Shown here piece by piece: positions 32,194 to 44,433 of a stretch of DNA of 64,000 nt; the first letter of the stretch is position 1, and each line of letters begins with the position of its first letter. The position numbers were made by a program, and so were the translations under genes. Location of the stretch: NCBI GenBank assembly GCA_963920705.1, contig OY987226.1, positions 20,245,600 through 20,309,599 on the forward strand, read 5' to 3'. The notes below the pieces were generated by a model, which had not been told where the DNA came from, ran no database searches, and saw only the letters and a program-made list of their open reading frames with translations. This DNA is from Odiellus spinosus. Lineage: Eukaryota > Arthropoda > Arachnida > Opiliones > Phalangiidae.

Positions 32194-32198
32194 TCTAG

Positions 32199-33071
32199 GT
32201 TTTGATAACGGTGTTAACATTTCGGCGTCTCTCTGGGATATGGTGCAGTAACCAATTATATCTACAGCATCTAATTTCCTCAGATATTTTCACATTTCAC
32301 TTTTCATCTGTATATGAGCATGAGCAAAAGTGTTAGGCAGCCCAGTGGTCCTATAATTCCTATGTACTTGAATGGCCTATAAAGTCGTATAATTTTGAGT
32401 TAGGACATTTTGGGGATCAAAAATATCCACGCGCATTCAAAAATATAAACAGACCCTGTTTAATAGCTAAGATTTGCTTTCGCAATTTGAACCGGAACAA
32501 CCTAAAGGGGTGGGGAAGCGCAACCAAGTTCTTAACGGTTTCGAATTCAGTCGAGGGAGTATTTCCTGTAAAACTGGAAAAGATAATATCTTTTTAAATG
32601 GTATTTTTTCTGAAATTTGCCCTATAAAATCCATTATTTGAGCTCACTTTAGTACTATATTATCCTATATAACATCATTTTTTGTCCTGTATAATCCTAT
32701 ATTTCGTAAAAATAATCCTTGAATTCGTATAAGGAATTTAAATTTTTGGCTGGGCTATCTGAAGATGCAAATCAAAACGCCTCTTTTCCTACAACTTTTG
32801 TGGTTGCCACCCTAAGCCTGTCGATATCTCATGCGCATCAGAGAATAGCAAACGAAGAGCTCTAGAGAGCCCCCAAACAACTTGTGTAAGTTATTTGACA
32901 TTGATTCATCAAGCCTAGAACAGTGCTAGCTATGTAACAGATGTTAAAATTTACCGCATTTTATAATTAGAAAACGTAATATCGAAAACGCTGCGATCAC
33001 AGTCGGAGGGGAAACTTGATTTCGTAATGGAATATCGAAAAATCACTCAGAAAATCCCTTAGTCCACTATA
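32199..33071. other. Unassigned stretch after the BEL element
   Basis: No gene or repeat match. Confidence 0.4.
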
Positions 33072-33464
33072 GCCGCGTTCATACTATGCCTTGTAATATA
33101 TTTAAACCGTTTCAAATCGTTTAGCTGCAGTCGTGTGAACGGGAAACCGTCTTTTCTCGAATCGATTTGATTCAATTTCTCGAAACTGCTTCGGGAACCA
33201 GCTTCATACCGATTCGGATAGATGAAGCTACAATTAATCGATTTATAAAGATAATGCGTGAACACATGAGCCTTAAAACGATTCCTTTCGATTTGAATAT
33301 CGGTTTGATTTTTACCGTTTCAAATCGATTAAGAAATACTAGTGTGACCGTATTTTCAACTCAACTCTTCAAGGTAATAAATATATATTTGACAAATAAT
33401 CTTTAGTTTGACCTTTGTAAAATGGTTAAAAACAAGTTTCAAAGTCTTAGGTGTGAACGCGGCT
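33072..33464 (-). mobile_element. Family F element, copy 3
   Basis: It starts GCCGCGTTCATACTA and ends GGTGTGAACGCGGCT. Inside, CTAGTGTGACCGTA at about 33338 marks the usual F end; the further 110 bases to 33464 resemble the nested F-like element at 2777. This may be a composite. Confidence 0.6.
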
Positions 33465-33700
33465 TATGTAAAAACTGGCGATTCTGTCGTATTTCTCAAA
33501 ACAAATAGGTAGATAACAACAACCATCATCCCTAATGGAGAAAATATCTTGCGTATGAACAACCGCTTCCTTGATTACACACTGTTTTTGAAATCGTTTC
33601 GAGACTGTTGTCCGAAGATAAGTGTATTACATTAAAGTGATGCTATCACGAGTTTGGTATTCGCCCCTAGTAGATTTCAGTAGCAATATCAGAAAGATCG

Positions 33701-33847
33701 TAAAAAGCCTAGGATTTCTTCTGCCTGCCACCTGGCTGTTTCACTGTAAGTGGGCTCACCTTCTGAGTTTCCCATTGGGTAGAAAAACAAGAGAAAGTCT
33801 GGAGTTTGTTTCCAGGGTGACAGACAGAAGTAATCCTAGGCCTTTAA
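33701..33847. repeat. Foldback element, about 147 bp
   Basis: AAGCCTAGGATTTCTTCTGC at the left pairs with AGAAGTAATCCTAGGCCTTT at the right. The arms run about 35 bp, including CTGCCACCTGG against CCAGGGTGACAG. Confidence 0.65.
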
Positions 33848-33918
33848 GAAACGATTCAGAATTTAAATATATATCCATGTATTATAGATTTTTTTTAGTA
33901 AAATACATAATTATCGTC

Positions 33919-34120
33919 AATACACCATTTAGCCATTACTTGAGGCGCTATAGCGACATAGGGCGAACTTTCGCTTGGTGAAAATGGTAGGGGAAAAAAC
34001 CTACATGGGGTAATGCCTCGGGTAATGCGCGCGCCTCCCCGAGCGAACGTTTTATTTTTCTCCACTAGTAGGCGTTTCGAGCGCGGGCATGCGTACAGTG
34101 GAAGAGCTAAATGGTGTATT
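33919..34120. repeat. Element with 15-bp TIRs, 202 bp
   Basis: AATACACCATTTAGC at the left faces GCTAAATGGTGTATT at the right, a perfect match. The GC-richer interior includes GCGCGCGCC. No target duplication was confirmed. Confidence 0.6.
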
Positions 34121-34553
34121 ATGTCAAAGAACAAAACTATATATTTTGGTATTTTAATTTTAAAATGGTGGCATTATTACTATAATTGTACTTTGTTTGA
34201 CTCATTCATATGTATTTGGTATCGTCGTGCTCTAGTAGAATCTCTTGTTAATCATAAACGCAATATTAAATAACATCAATCCTTTAGTTTTTAAATAGTG
34301 TAGCTGTAAACTCACTATTTATTAGTCCGATAGCGGCGTGTTCGTTACTCTGGGATCGGGAACGCGAAACTGGCAAAAGCGGCGCACCATCTTATTTCCC
34401 ATTGACCATTAAAACAATCAAAAGCAGGGTGGTGACATTACCCTATTACTTTAAAGTTTTTGAAACAGAGAAGCAAAAGGCGGGTTAAGGAGACACGCTT
34501 TGGCGCAACCTAATACCCTTCATTGGCGTTTAAAAAGTAAACGGTGCGGAGGA

Positions 34554-34755
34554 AAGATAAATAATGTATTTTCTATGGGACGCCAGTAGAAGTGTTTGAA
34601 CACTCGTACAACTATGTCCATGGCAAAGCTCGCATTCAGGGGGAAATGAGAGATAAATAATGTATTTTCTATGGGATCCCTGTAGAAGTGTTTCATCATC
34701 TTTTAGTCCTTACGGTGTCTTCCCAGCTTTTACTGCAAATGTTTTATCATGTTAT
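34554..34755 (+). repeat. Dispersed repeat R, copy 1
   Basis: It has two partial internal copies of GATAAATAATGTATTTTCTA followed by TGTAGAAGTGTTT (AGTAGAAGTGTTT in the first). It aligns with 63268-63440 through GGCAAAGCTCGCATTCAGGGG and GTGTCTTCCCAGC. Confidence 0.6.
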
Positions 34756-34759
34756 TTAA

Positions 34760-35183
34760 AGGGAGAATGCAACCTATCTAGTGATTTTTTTTTTTATCGA
34801 TTCCCTATCGTTCAAATAGGCCTAATCTAACAGTTAAAAAATTAAAAATAAATATTAAACTAGAAATAAATTTAAAACTTTCCATCAAAATAGGCTTAGC
34901 TGGATTCATGGAAATATCCTAAACTCCCCGTATAAGAACTAGCGACCAATGACATTTATCATGGAAATCCTGCATTCCCCATAAAAGAGCCATCGATCCA
35001 TGTTATTGGTCGCTAGTCCTTACCCTATACGGGGATTTATATCTCCATAAATCCAGCTAAGCTTATTTTCCGGGTAAGTTTTAAATTTATTTATAGTTTA
35101 TAATTTCATTTACTGTTGGATTAGGCCTATTTAAACGATAAGGAATCGATAAAAATCACTTGTTTTTAGGTTGAATTCCCCCT
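34760..35183. mobile_element. Family B TTAA foldback element, copy 1
   Basis: TTAA precedes it (34756-34759) and TTGA follows it. TIRs begin AGGGAGAATGCAACCTA. Arms of about 190 bp carry ATCGATTCC, TAGGCCTAAT, AGGCTTAGCTGGATTCATGG and GACCAATGACA in mirror order. Confidence 0.8.
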
Positions 35184-35187
35184 TTGA

Positions 35188-35714
35188 GCAGCTTCATTAT
35201 TTACCATGAAAATATTTACCATGAAAATTCTTGTATTGAATGCGCAGTTTGTTTTTTGTTAGGCTAGTGACCTATTCGCGTTTCTTAACCCAAGTTGAGT
35301 TCATTGGACCGAGTTTTTCTTTCACGTGCCCAAAATGGAAGCTCCATTGCTCTTGTAGCCCCATCACGTCGATTAATCCTGGTCTTTGAACGGTATAAGA
35401 ATCATCAGATTGGGCTTCATTAGGGGGACACTAAGGGGAGCCTACAACCCAGAACGGTTTCCTATAGGCTTCCGCGGAGATACGTACTCAGGTAGACCTC
35501 CGTTTGCCAATCAAGATAACATCCTTTTCTACTCGGTTTTGTTATCTTTTTAGGTTTCATAGACAGACGGCCGACTGTCTCCTTATTCCTAAAGCTTCCT
35601 ATAAAAATAAAACTTCATATAATTTGTCCGTCTGTACAGGACTTTCTCGTACCCGACGTACAGAATCTGGTAAAAAAAGGTTTAAGGGTTCATTAGTGCC
35701 ACCGAATCTTCTTT
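35188..35714. other. Unassigned stretch
   Basis: No gene or repeat match. Frame 35504-35743 has no recognised domain. Confidence 0.4.
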
Positions 35715-35718
35715 TTAA

Positions 35719-36122
35719 AGAGAGAATACAACCTATCGTTTAAATAGGCTAAATCAACCAAAAACTATTTACAAAACAAATATTAAACTAGAAATAAATT
35801 TAAAACTTACCCGGGAAATAGACTTAGCTGGATTCATGGCGATCCTAAGTTTCTTCGCATTGATGGGTCAGCGACCAGTCGAATGTTATTGGAAGTCTCA
35901 CGGAGATCTCGCCTTAACGACAGGTCTTTGCCCATTGGTCGCTGACCCATCATTGCGAAGAAATTCAAGATCTCCATGAATCTAGCTAAGCCTCTTTTCG
36001 GATAAGTTTTAAATTAATTTCTAGTTTACAATTTGTTTGTATATTTTTTAATGGTGGACTAGGGCTATTTAAACGATAAGGAATCGAGAAAAAATCGCTT
36101 GATCATTAGGTTTCATTCTCAC
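35719..36122. mobile_element. Family B TTAA foldback element, copy 2
   Basis: TTAA flanks (35715-35718 and 36123-36126). Ends are AGAGAGAATACAACC and GGTTTCATTCTCAC. The centre holds mirrored CCCATTGGTCGCTGACCCAT and ATGGGTCAGCGACC. Confidence 0.82.
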
Positions 36123-36126
36123 TTAA

Positions 36127-37595
36127 AGGGGGAAGTAAAACATTTTGGAAAAATACTAGATACCGTTGAAACTTTTTTCTTAAAAAAATATTTTCATTTT
36201 TATTATGATTCGCTTAACAACTAGAAAACTTGTGAAGTATAGGGAGTAAAATAAACCTGAGATGACGTAAATATTTATTTGCCGTTGTGCGTATGTCCAA
36301 GCTGGGACTTTTCTTACCATGGCGACATTTTTCCACGGCCTTTATTCTTATTATAAAATACCTCATCCGCGTCACTATTCATTGAAATATAAACCATAGT
36401 ATTCAAGTTTTAATGACCATTAGTATTTTAATTTACGTTAAGAGCTTCAGGTTAACAATTATTTCAATCTACTTCCTTCGTAATTCTTAAGTCTTAAACT
36501 GAGACGACCCTGCCCTTCCGTAGTCTTAATTGACAACATTTAATTTTTTGTGAATGGTAAAGGCAAACCTTTCTAGTAAATTTAGGATGTAACCAGATTG
36601 TTTCCTAATAATTTGTATAATCGTTAATCCCGTCGAAACGGTTTTAAATAGCGAAAATCGTTTATTTTTGCTGGGTTCTATTTTTCCGAAAAAAGCTTAC
36701 AATAACACTCTAACCGCTGACTTCCCTCCCTCTTAAAAATAGTCGAATGGAAATAGGTTTTTGGTATTCACAAAAATATGACCCTTGTTTCCCTACGTGT
36801 GGCTTTCCCAATAAACATCAAATTTAAGTTGCGCGAGATAAAAATCGGTTGAAAACAATAAGGTCGATAGTTTTGGAAAGTGACCTCTTTCGATCGGATG
36901 TAGTTTTTGCGTTGAAAAGAGCAAATGTCCTAGCTGTACTATAATAGTGGCCGCCACCGGGAAAATGTTATAAATGAGCCAAGAGTGCAACTTTCTTCTT
37001 TTCGGGTCTCTTTCTTGGCTGCTGGCTAAGGACTACACGGTTACGAATCATTACTCGACGCGACCAATGACCGGAGAAAACTACTGACGTCGACTAAAAA
37101 GGCCCCTTAGCATCTTCTAAGGTCTTTTCTTCTTCCTTAGCTCTTTTTGTGATACTTTGATGGAGGGTGAAGAGCAAAATCAAGTTATTTTTTATTGATT
37201 CTTCTACTAAAAATAAGCTTGACTACCATTTGACCGAATCCCATTGGATTGATTCTCATTTGACCGAAAACATTGCGACGCCAAAGAAAATTAACCGAAT
37301 GGCTTAATAATAATTTTCCATTCGACCGCGATATTTGAGGATTGTTTAAAATACAAAAAAATGTTACTGTATATTAAAGTTTATACGAACAATTTCAGTT
37401 ATTAACGTTGAATTTTGGGGCAAAAAGCAAATATTGCGCCATTCCCGTTGATTATAATTTTTGCGTCATCCATGGCTTAATTAACCAAACTCAACCTAAC
37501 CTAAACATAACCTAACCAAATGAAACCTAACCCGATAACCAAATCTAATCAAACCATTGAAAATTTAACTTATCAAAATATAAACTGAAAATAAA
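36127..37595. other. Unassigned stretch with CCTAA-like motifs
   Basis: Degenerate CCTAACC/CCTAAAC words cluster at 37495-37535. CATTTGACCGAA is repeated near 37228 and 37258. No gene. Confidence 0.4.
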
Positions 37596-37602
37596 CATTT
37601 AG

Positions 37603-37940
37603 CAGAAGCCGATGAAACCCTCCTTTGAAGTCTATTACTCCCGGGTTTTGTCTATCCCTCTCTGTATGGGTTAGTTTCAAAAAGCGCGATTCGTACGCCT
37701 CCTAACGGTAGATATTTTCGGAGCGGGAGTTCGTCGAGCTACTATCTCTAGCAGCCTTGGAGTTCGTCAAAAAAAACGTCGTCGTTTGTGGAGAGAGAGA
37801 ATTTCCAATTTTCCGCAGACAGGGGGTATGAAGTAGGACCCCTCCGATCTCGTAAAATTGTGAATTTTACCCATACAGAGAGGAGCGCTAAATCGAACAT
37901 CAGAGTAGGGAACTTCAAAGGAGGGTTTCATTTACTTCTG
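37603..37940. mobile_element. Family E MITE, copy 3 (338 bp)
   Basis: Perfect 7-bp duplication CATTTAG at 37596-37602 and 37941-37947. The left end is CAGAAGCCGATGAAACC; the right end reads GTTTCATTTACTTCTG with small changes. Confidence 0.9.
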
Positions 37941-37947
37941 CATTTAG

Positions 37948-39481
37948 TTAAACTTAAAACGGTTTCGTTAACTATAATCATTAATTAATACCATTCCAGG
38001 TTTATTTATAGTAAGTTCCGGTGCTTTACAATATACGAGATGGTATTAGAACTGTATTTATCGAAATTGGTTATTTATTAAACCAATACCATTCCCCTCA
38101 TTACGGAGTAGATTCTTCCCGTAGGTCTCTTTCCCATTGACTATAGCTGTTCGGAAACCAAGTTGTTTAACTCGTAATTCAGTTAGATTTCGGTCTAATA
38201 GGATTACTTTCAATGGGATATATATTTAAACGGAATTATCTCGTTTTTTATTTAAAATATATTTCGGTCGATTGGGAAACGGTTGAATGGGAATAGGTGT
38301 AAACCAAAAATCTTACATATTCGCATCTTAAAACGTGTTTAACCTGCATATTTGAACTCGCTTTGTCGGAATCTATTAGAATGAGCGACAGTTTTCTACT
38401 GAAACTGAATTTGTACTAAAAATGGGCAAAAACCTGCATGTTTTTTATATATTTATCATTTTTAAATCTTTTTTTTAAACGTGAATATGATTGAAAATCC
38501 AAAAGCCGGCAGTTATTTTAAACCTAAATCTAACGCTCTATCAAATGGTGTACTAGGTTTTGCTTTCAAATTAATTTTGACCTTATTTACTCCTACTATA
38601 ATCCTCCCGAAATGTTGAATAACTAATTGAATTATTCGATAAACCTTTTAAAAATTATTATTGCTTGTCGCTTGCGCTTGAGTTACGGATGATAGCCCTT
38701 GATTTATAAACATATATTATAAACTTTAATCTTTATTAATAATTTAATTTCCGTATCAAAAAGAATTTGATAATTCATTTATTCTTATTAACATTTTCTT
38801 AAATTTCTTAATTGCATGCATTTATTCATTCATCAGGAACATTGCCATTGCTATATATACTTAATACTTTATGATTTGAAAGTTGCCAATTATTTCCATA
38901 TTTACGCCTATAAATCCCAACATAATTATTTTCCCGCCTAGCAACTATGCGTGTAAGGAGACTAGGAGAGTTAGATCAAGACTGGACGTTAGCGAAGCTT
39001 TCCACCCTGTTTGTCTCGTGGGATAGTCAACCCTAGCTAATAAATCATTGAGCCTTGATACAGCAGCCCTAGATTCCTTCCTCTATCCCTCAACCCATTC
39101 CCCTCTAACCCTTAACCCATCCAAGGGGTATCTCTCTCCCTTGGAACTCCCGCAGCCCGCTTCACTAAGGTATGGTAATATTTTCGGTGCCGCGATCTCC
39201 TGCCCTCCCCCAGTTTAAAATTCTAAAAATTGCGAGCGATGGAATATACCTCGTAAAGAATTCGCTAAAGTCCAACCCAAAACTCAACTCTTTTCGCAAT
39301 ATACAGTCTGAGAAAGATCCCAGACTCGGCAGACACCCCAGACATCAACGTACCTTAAATGGCTTTATAAGGTTGGAATTTGGGGTATACAATGTAGTCT
39401 TAAACTCATACGCGGCGAAATAAAATTGGACATATATCCCCTCGCTAGCCATATTCGCTCGCTGGTCCAATCCTAGTCTCT
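37948..39481. other. Unassigned 1.5-kb stretch
   Basis: AT-rich, no gene and no repeat match noticed. Confidence 0.4.
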
Positions 39482-39485
39482 TTAA

Positions 39486-40837
39486 AGGCAGAATTAAGCC
39501 TGCCAACAAATAGATCTAACAATTCTTTATACATAATTTTCGATAAAGGGGAAAAAGAAAATTCCACCCCTTTCTGCCAGCGTTCCTTTCATTGCACGGT
39601 TGACAGGAGTTTGTGAACGCGGCTCAGAGTAGATCAGTTTCAAAAGTGAACTGATTCAGTTTGCACTCACAAATGGTTGGCAAGGAGAGAAGAGGGTTAC
39701 GAGCCAATCAAATTTTTATTCATATATTATATATATAACAAGTTGCAAGTCCACAAAAGGTGTCGCCACATTTCCCATACAAATTTATATCAATTAAAAC
39801 AAAAGTATGGTTTTTGGAACCACGTTGGAGACTGTGACGCCATCTATAAAACAAATAAGATTTTCCCTAAGTAAAGTTATGATTGGCTGGTATGCCATTT
39901 TACACATGGAACAAGGGGGTGGGCGATTTAAATAAGTAACCACCATTTGGAATCCTGCTCGGAGAGAAGCGCTTAAGAGCCAATCAAATATCGGCTTTTT
40001 ATTCTAATACCCAAAAAAACGGCAAGCCCCCAAAAGGTGGCGCCAAATTTCCCATAAAAACCTTTATAAATTCAAACCAAATCATGTTTTTCGGAACTCC
40101 GTTGGAGACTGTGGCGCCATATATAAAAGATTTTTCCACAAGTAAAATTATGATTGGTATCTCCTTTTCTATCGAAAAGAGCTAAAACACTGACTTTAAA
40201 CATTAATTTTGGAGTAATTAAGCGGAGTGAAATCTATTTCGTTAGAGGTAGTTAATTTATTACTGTATTACTGTTTTTATCAACAAAATACTGCTTTCGA
40301 TTTTATACTAGAACTTTATTTATTGTCGAACTAATGCGCGTTCTTCCCATGTGATTGGTCGGAGGCTCTTTAACGGCGATATTTCAAACTATACATGGTC
40401 GTTGTCATATAAGCAAGAATCCATTCAGGTTCCATAAGAATATGGGAGGGCCGCGATTCAATAACCATACTCCCAAACATTGTAGCAAAATTTCGTCTGC
40501 TTCGAATCGATTTTTCAAGTAAATCGCTCCTGACATTATATTATTAACCCGCGCCACTAACGACCTTGACATAATATTTTGGGTAATAAAAATGGAGCCG
40601 ACCGAAAAAAGATCTAAGCGTACAAATGTTGCGAAAATTGCAGACGAACTTTTGTTACAAAGTTTGGGAGGATGGTACCAGAGGCTAAAGCTATGCTCCC
40701 ATATTCTTATGGAACCTGATTGGATTCTTGATATAAGTCTACTTTCCTAGTAAGTTTGATTAATATACACGACTTTTAGGTATATTTTAACGATACGCAA
40801 TTGAAACCGAATCATTTGTAAACTTCATTATCCCTTT
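39486..40837 (-). mobile_element. Composite TTAA element with two family H units
   Basis: Outer edges read TTTAAAGGCAGAATT near 39481 and TTCATTATCCCTTTAA near 40841. Two similar units lie inside (39686-39905 and 39960-40170), each with GAGCCAATCAAAT, a GGTGTCGCCAC or GGTGGCGCCA block, and CGTTGGAGACTGT. The block at 40190-40310 matches 9115-9240 in reverse. Edges are less certain than in the 9104 copy. Confidence 0.55.
40407..40736. mobile_element. Foldback element, about 330 bp
   Basis: Arms of about 100 bp: AGAATCCATTCAGGTTCCAT then AAGAATATGGGAG at left, reversed at right before TTGATATA. A second pair contains TTTCGTCTGC and GCAGACGAA. It sits inside the composite H element. Confidence 0.7.
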
Positions 40838-40841
40838 AACT

Positions 40842-41930
40842 CGGATTTTATTCATCTATGCGTGAGTTGGCATACGCGACGTAACAAGGCACGAAAAGAA
40901 CACGAGTCAGCCAGACTCCCAACACACCCTTCACCATTCTGAATAATGTTCTTTAGATACGCCCTATGAGAGGTAATGAAAAGGAAGGCTGTGAAACCGT
41001 GCGTTAATAACATCGAGTTGAACCCCTTATATATCACCTATTTCTCTCAATGGCTTCGTTCATGGTCCCATCACGAATATAGAATAGTATTTCCAGGCTT
41101 CAACGAGAATAAAGTGAATATGGCTTTATACCCGAGTGTGTTTCATATTTGACGCTAAGCCTCGTTTCTCACACACCCTTCATTCCGTTCTACTGTAATT
41201 TCGGTGTTTCTTCCGCCGTCCGCTACCGGAATCTACCTGTTCTCCGTTTTCTCTACTTTACGTGTAAATTCTTGGCCTTTTATTTTCCGAAAGTCGTTTC
41301 CGGCGCGGAGGTGTTGTGGCTCCGCAGTCGGGACAAATACTAAAGTTTCTTAAAGTATGGAAACTATCCGTACAGGAATGGCCGCTCGACTTCAACCTTG
41401 GTTATTTTACCCTCGACCTTCCCCCTTCTTCGTCGACAATTTAGACTTAAAATTCATTTTATATTCGGCACCTCGGACGCCGAATAAAAAGGAATATCTT
41501 TGTGTAACTATCGACCGCACGCGATGGGAGATTCGCCGGACGGATATCTGACTTACAAATTCTTTCCACCGTGTACCATTTTCTCTCCCAGCACGGTCTT
41601 CTTACATATGTATTAAGTAATCCACTTTGCGTTACCCAACATTATTATAATGCCTCGATACTAGAACCGGGTATTTTAACCGAACGGGCAAAGGCAGTAA
41701 CTTCCACTGTATAAAATTACATTACTCTATTCGCTGTGGCTATATAGGGTTGGACGGAGGAGAGGAAAAAAAAGGGAACTGGTGTTAAAGGACAAATCAA
41801 CAGTATAATTTCCGACTCCGAAAAAACGAAAAGTGCCTCCGGCCTTGTTAAAACAATTTACAGGATAGATTTTTGAAATATTTTAAGTGTAATTTTTACC
41901 TTAAACATGTAAGGAGTAAACAGCAGAGAT
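40842..41930. other. Unassigned stretch, somewhat GC-richer
   Basis: Two adjacent 64-codon plus-strand frames (41149-41343 and 41357-41551) have no recognised domain. No gene is claimed. Confidence 0.35.
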
Positions 41931-42062
41931 CTTACAATCTTGCGCTATAGAGATATGCCTCTTCCCATACCCTCTATATCGTCGACAAACCGCGGGTTGA
42001 TTGTAGCGCTATCTCTGAGTCGAGGATAATAGGTGGCTTTGACACCACTTCCCCTCTTTCTA
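41931..42062 (+). repeat. Dispersed repeat G2, copy 2
   Basis: It matches 2527-2638 in reverse and 52715-52810 directly. Shared phrases: ATATGCCTCTTC, ACAAACCGCG, GATTGTAGCGC. Confidence 0.6.
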
Positions 42063-42955
42063 CCTCACCTCGAGACTGGAGATCAAGTGTCCCAAAATGA
42101 ATTTCTGTGATTTAAATGTAAATTTAAAATAATTAACGTCTCATTATGTTCACTATATACTGTTCAGGTGTAAATTCTTTAGTATACCTTTAAAAATTAC
42201 GAACAGTTATAGGCTAGGTGATGGGGTTACGGATTACCCAGCATTCCATTGAAATAATTTGATAAAAAGGGGGGTGTAAAATGTTTAAAGATACAGTTCT
42301 ATATCCCGCTTTTATGGGGTAAATCCTTTATCCGTTTCCCGGGCATTTTAAGAACTTCTCTTATACAATTTTGATTCTTCTGTCAAATATATGGATGGCT
42401 TTCCTAATCTATTGAATTTTCCGATTGAGACGGTGAAGCTATACTCGTTAACAAATGACCAACTTTTTTTTTATTTTTGATCGCGTCTATTCTTTTTCAT
42501 TTTAAGGTACTTTTCTTCATGATGGAGTGAGGGAAAGGTTTTAAACTTCACAGTTTTTAGCATCCCCTTATCGTTTCCTTCTTCTCCGTGACCCTGCTGA
42601 GGTTGTAGCCCCCCAGTTCGTCTATCCAACCCCAGCGTAAATGGCAATCATGCCATCTAGCGGTTCGGCGTCATTTCTTTCTCTTCTATCTTTATTAAAC
42701 GAGCTTTTCGCGCTGTAAACGTTTACACACACGATATACGGCTTTGAAGCTATCGAAAAAATATGAGTTTAAGGGTCTGAGATCCCACGGGGACCGGAAG
42801 AAGAGGGTTGATACCGCTTTAAAAGGGTGGAGTTGAAGACTAAACAGTTCTTTTAGGTTTTTCCGCATTGCGTAACATAGTATCATATCATTCAATTTAT
42901 TTTTTTGTTTAATATTTGCTATGAAATGTAATGAAGAACGTTAGATGCAACTACG
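42063..42955. other. Unassigned stretch
   Basis: No gene or repeat match. Confidence 0.4.
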
Positions 42956-42963
42956 AATTTATC

Positions 42964-43768
42964 TAGAGCTCGGAAATGGATAATGAATAACTTTTAAGGA
43001 TATCAATTGATAACTAGGCTGTTTTCAGATATTTTAATTTCGGATAAATTGTTTGTTAATATAAAACCACAAATTATATAAACATACGTGTATCAAATCG
43101 ATACGAATTATCCGGATATCAAATTTTAAGCTCTATTAATAAAAAATTACGCGTTTAAAAACTATGACGTTTCTCGAAATCCGTGTAGAATGAAATATAA
43201 TAATTATATTTTAATCTAAATTGAAAGGAACCGACTAAATTACTACATTCTAGTTTCAAGATCTTAATCTGCGAAGAAAGTTGAGTTTCAAATTTTCTTA
43301 TCTGCGAATGAATATCTCGCATAACCAAGGAGGATTAGACAAGGAGAGGAAATGTGGGGCTGCGTTGAGTTAGAGAGAGAAGAGCCAACCTCCCACTCGG
43401 GTGGAAAGGGGGGATAGGAAATTCTCGAGGTAAACTGTTGTCACGTGGTCGCTAGCTAGCGCGTCTCATAAAGGATTCGTTTTACCCACGTGACAACATT
43501 TTACCACGAAACGTCTCTACCCCCGTTCTCCCAGAGTGGGAGTTTAGGCCGACGCAGTAGGAACCGCGCCGTCCCCACATTTCTTCTCCTTGTCTAATCC
43601 TCCTTGGCATAACATATCAATTTCCTATAACAATAAGTACGAATTAAGTTTTATTACATTTAGACACGTTAACTCGAATAACAAATGAATATTTTTTTCA
43701 CGGACTGATAATGTCTAATTGACATTCACGATGGTCTTATTCAATTAACAAAAGTTATATAAGCTCTA
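42964..43768 (+). mobile_element. Family A hAT-like MITE, copy 5, with nested element
   Basis: It is flanked by the perfect 8-bp duplication AATTTATC (42956-42963 and 43769-43776). The left end is TAGAGCTCGGAAATGG and the right end AAGCTCTA. Blocks appear in standard order around the insertion at 43326-43606. This copy gives the clearest evidence for the family's target-site length. Confidence 0.9.
43326..43606. mobile_element. 281-bp TIR element nested in family A copy 5
   Basis: TIRs begin CAAGGAGGATTAGACAAGGA and extend about 34 bp to GAAATGTGGGG. Flanked by a perfect 7-bp repeat GCATAAC (43319-43325 and 43607-43613). Removing it restores the family A sequence (GCATAACATATCAATTTCC). The interior has a second symmetry, GTTGTCACGTGG against CCACGTGACAAC. 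A CA start with 7-bp duplication fits P-like elements; hAT is less likely. Confidence 0.9.
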
Positions 43769-43776
43769 AATTTATC

Positions 43777-44429
43777 GACTCGATCACTATTACGCCTTGA
43801 TGGGTATGCTTCACAGAACGAAGCGCTTCGCAAGCCTTCCACTGTACTAAACTTCGTGAAGCCCATCGATATTGCAGTTTGCAGACCAGTTCCGAAATGA
43901 TAAAAGTTGATAAACGTCTATGAGATCTATTGATGGATTTTTATAGGGCTCTCGGCTTTTAAAAAGATAAAATATATTTTTCTCAAATTACTTTAATTGA
44001 TCTCTTTATTCTCGGAAAAATCTTTATCGTTTTTTAATTAAAAATGTAGGGCTAGTCGTTTTTCCCCACTCACTTCTTTTCATCTTCCCAGTCTTCAATT
44101 TCTTTTAATTCCTTCCATTCTGCCTTTTACTTTTAACTAAATACTTGAGTGTCGTTTTATATATAAGCTTCGAAGGCCCTGGCGCGTAAAATTAATAGTA
44201 ATGAGATAAATGATTACCTCTCAATCCCCTATCTTCACCCCCAACGTTTTTTAATTGCTTGAATACCGTATGATAATCGTAAGAGGCCCGGATGAAAAAA
44301 TGTCTTGATAATACAATTTTCAATAAAAGAACCCAATCAGAATCGATTCAAAGAGCTGTCAACTTTTTTATAGCGACTGGACTATAACTACGAATTCCAA
44401 ACCTTTATGACTTGGCTAAACTTTTATTA
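43777..44429. other. Unassigned stretch
   Basis: AT-rich; no gene. GAACGAAGCGCTTCG near 43817 is a local palindrome. Confidence 0.4.
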
Positions 44430-44433
44430 TTAA

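Noticed and set aside
37489..37560. Telomeric CCTAA array
   Set aside because: Only a few degenerate words; not a true tandem array. Used only as weak support for an arthropod source.
41149..41551. Two adjacent 64-codon frames as exons of a host gene
   Set aside because: No recognisable domain, no supported splice sites, and lengths expected by chance.
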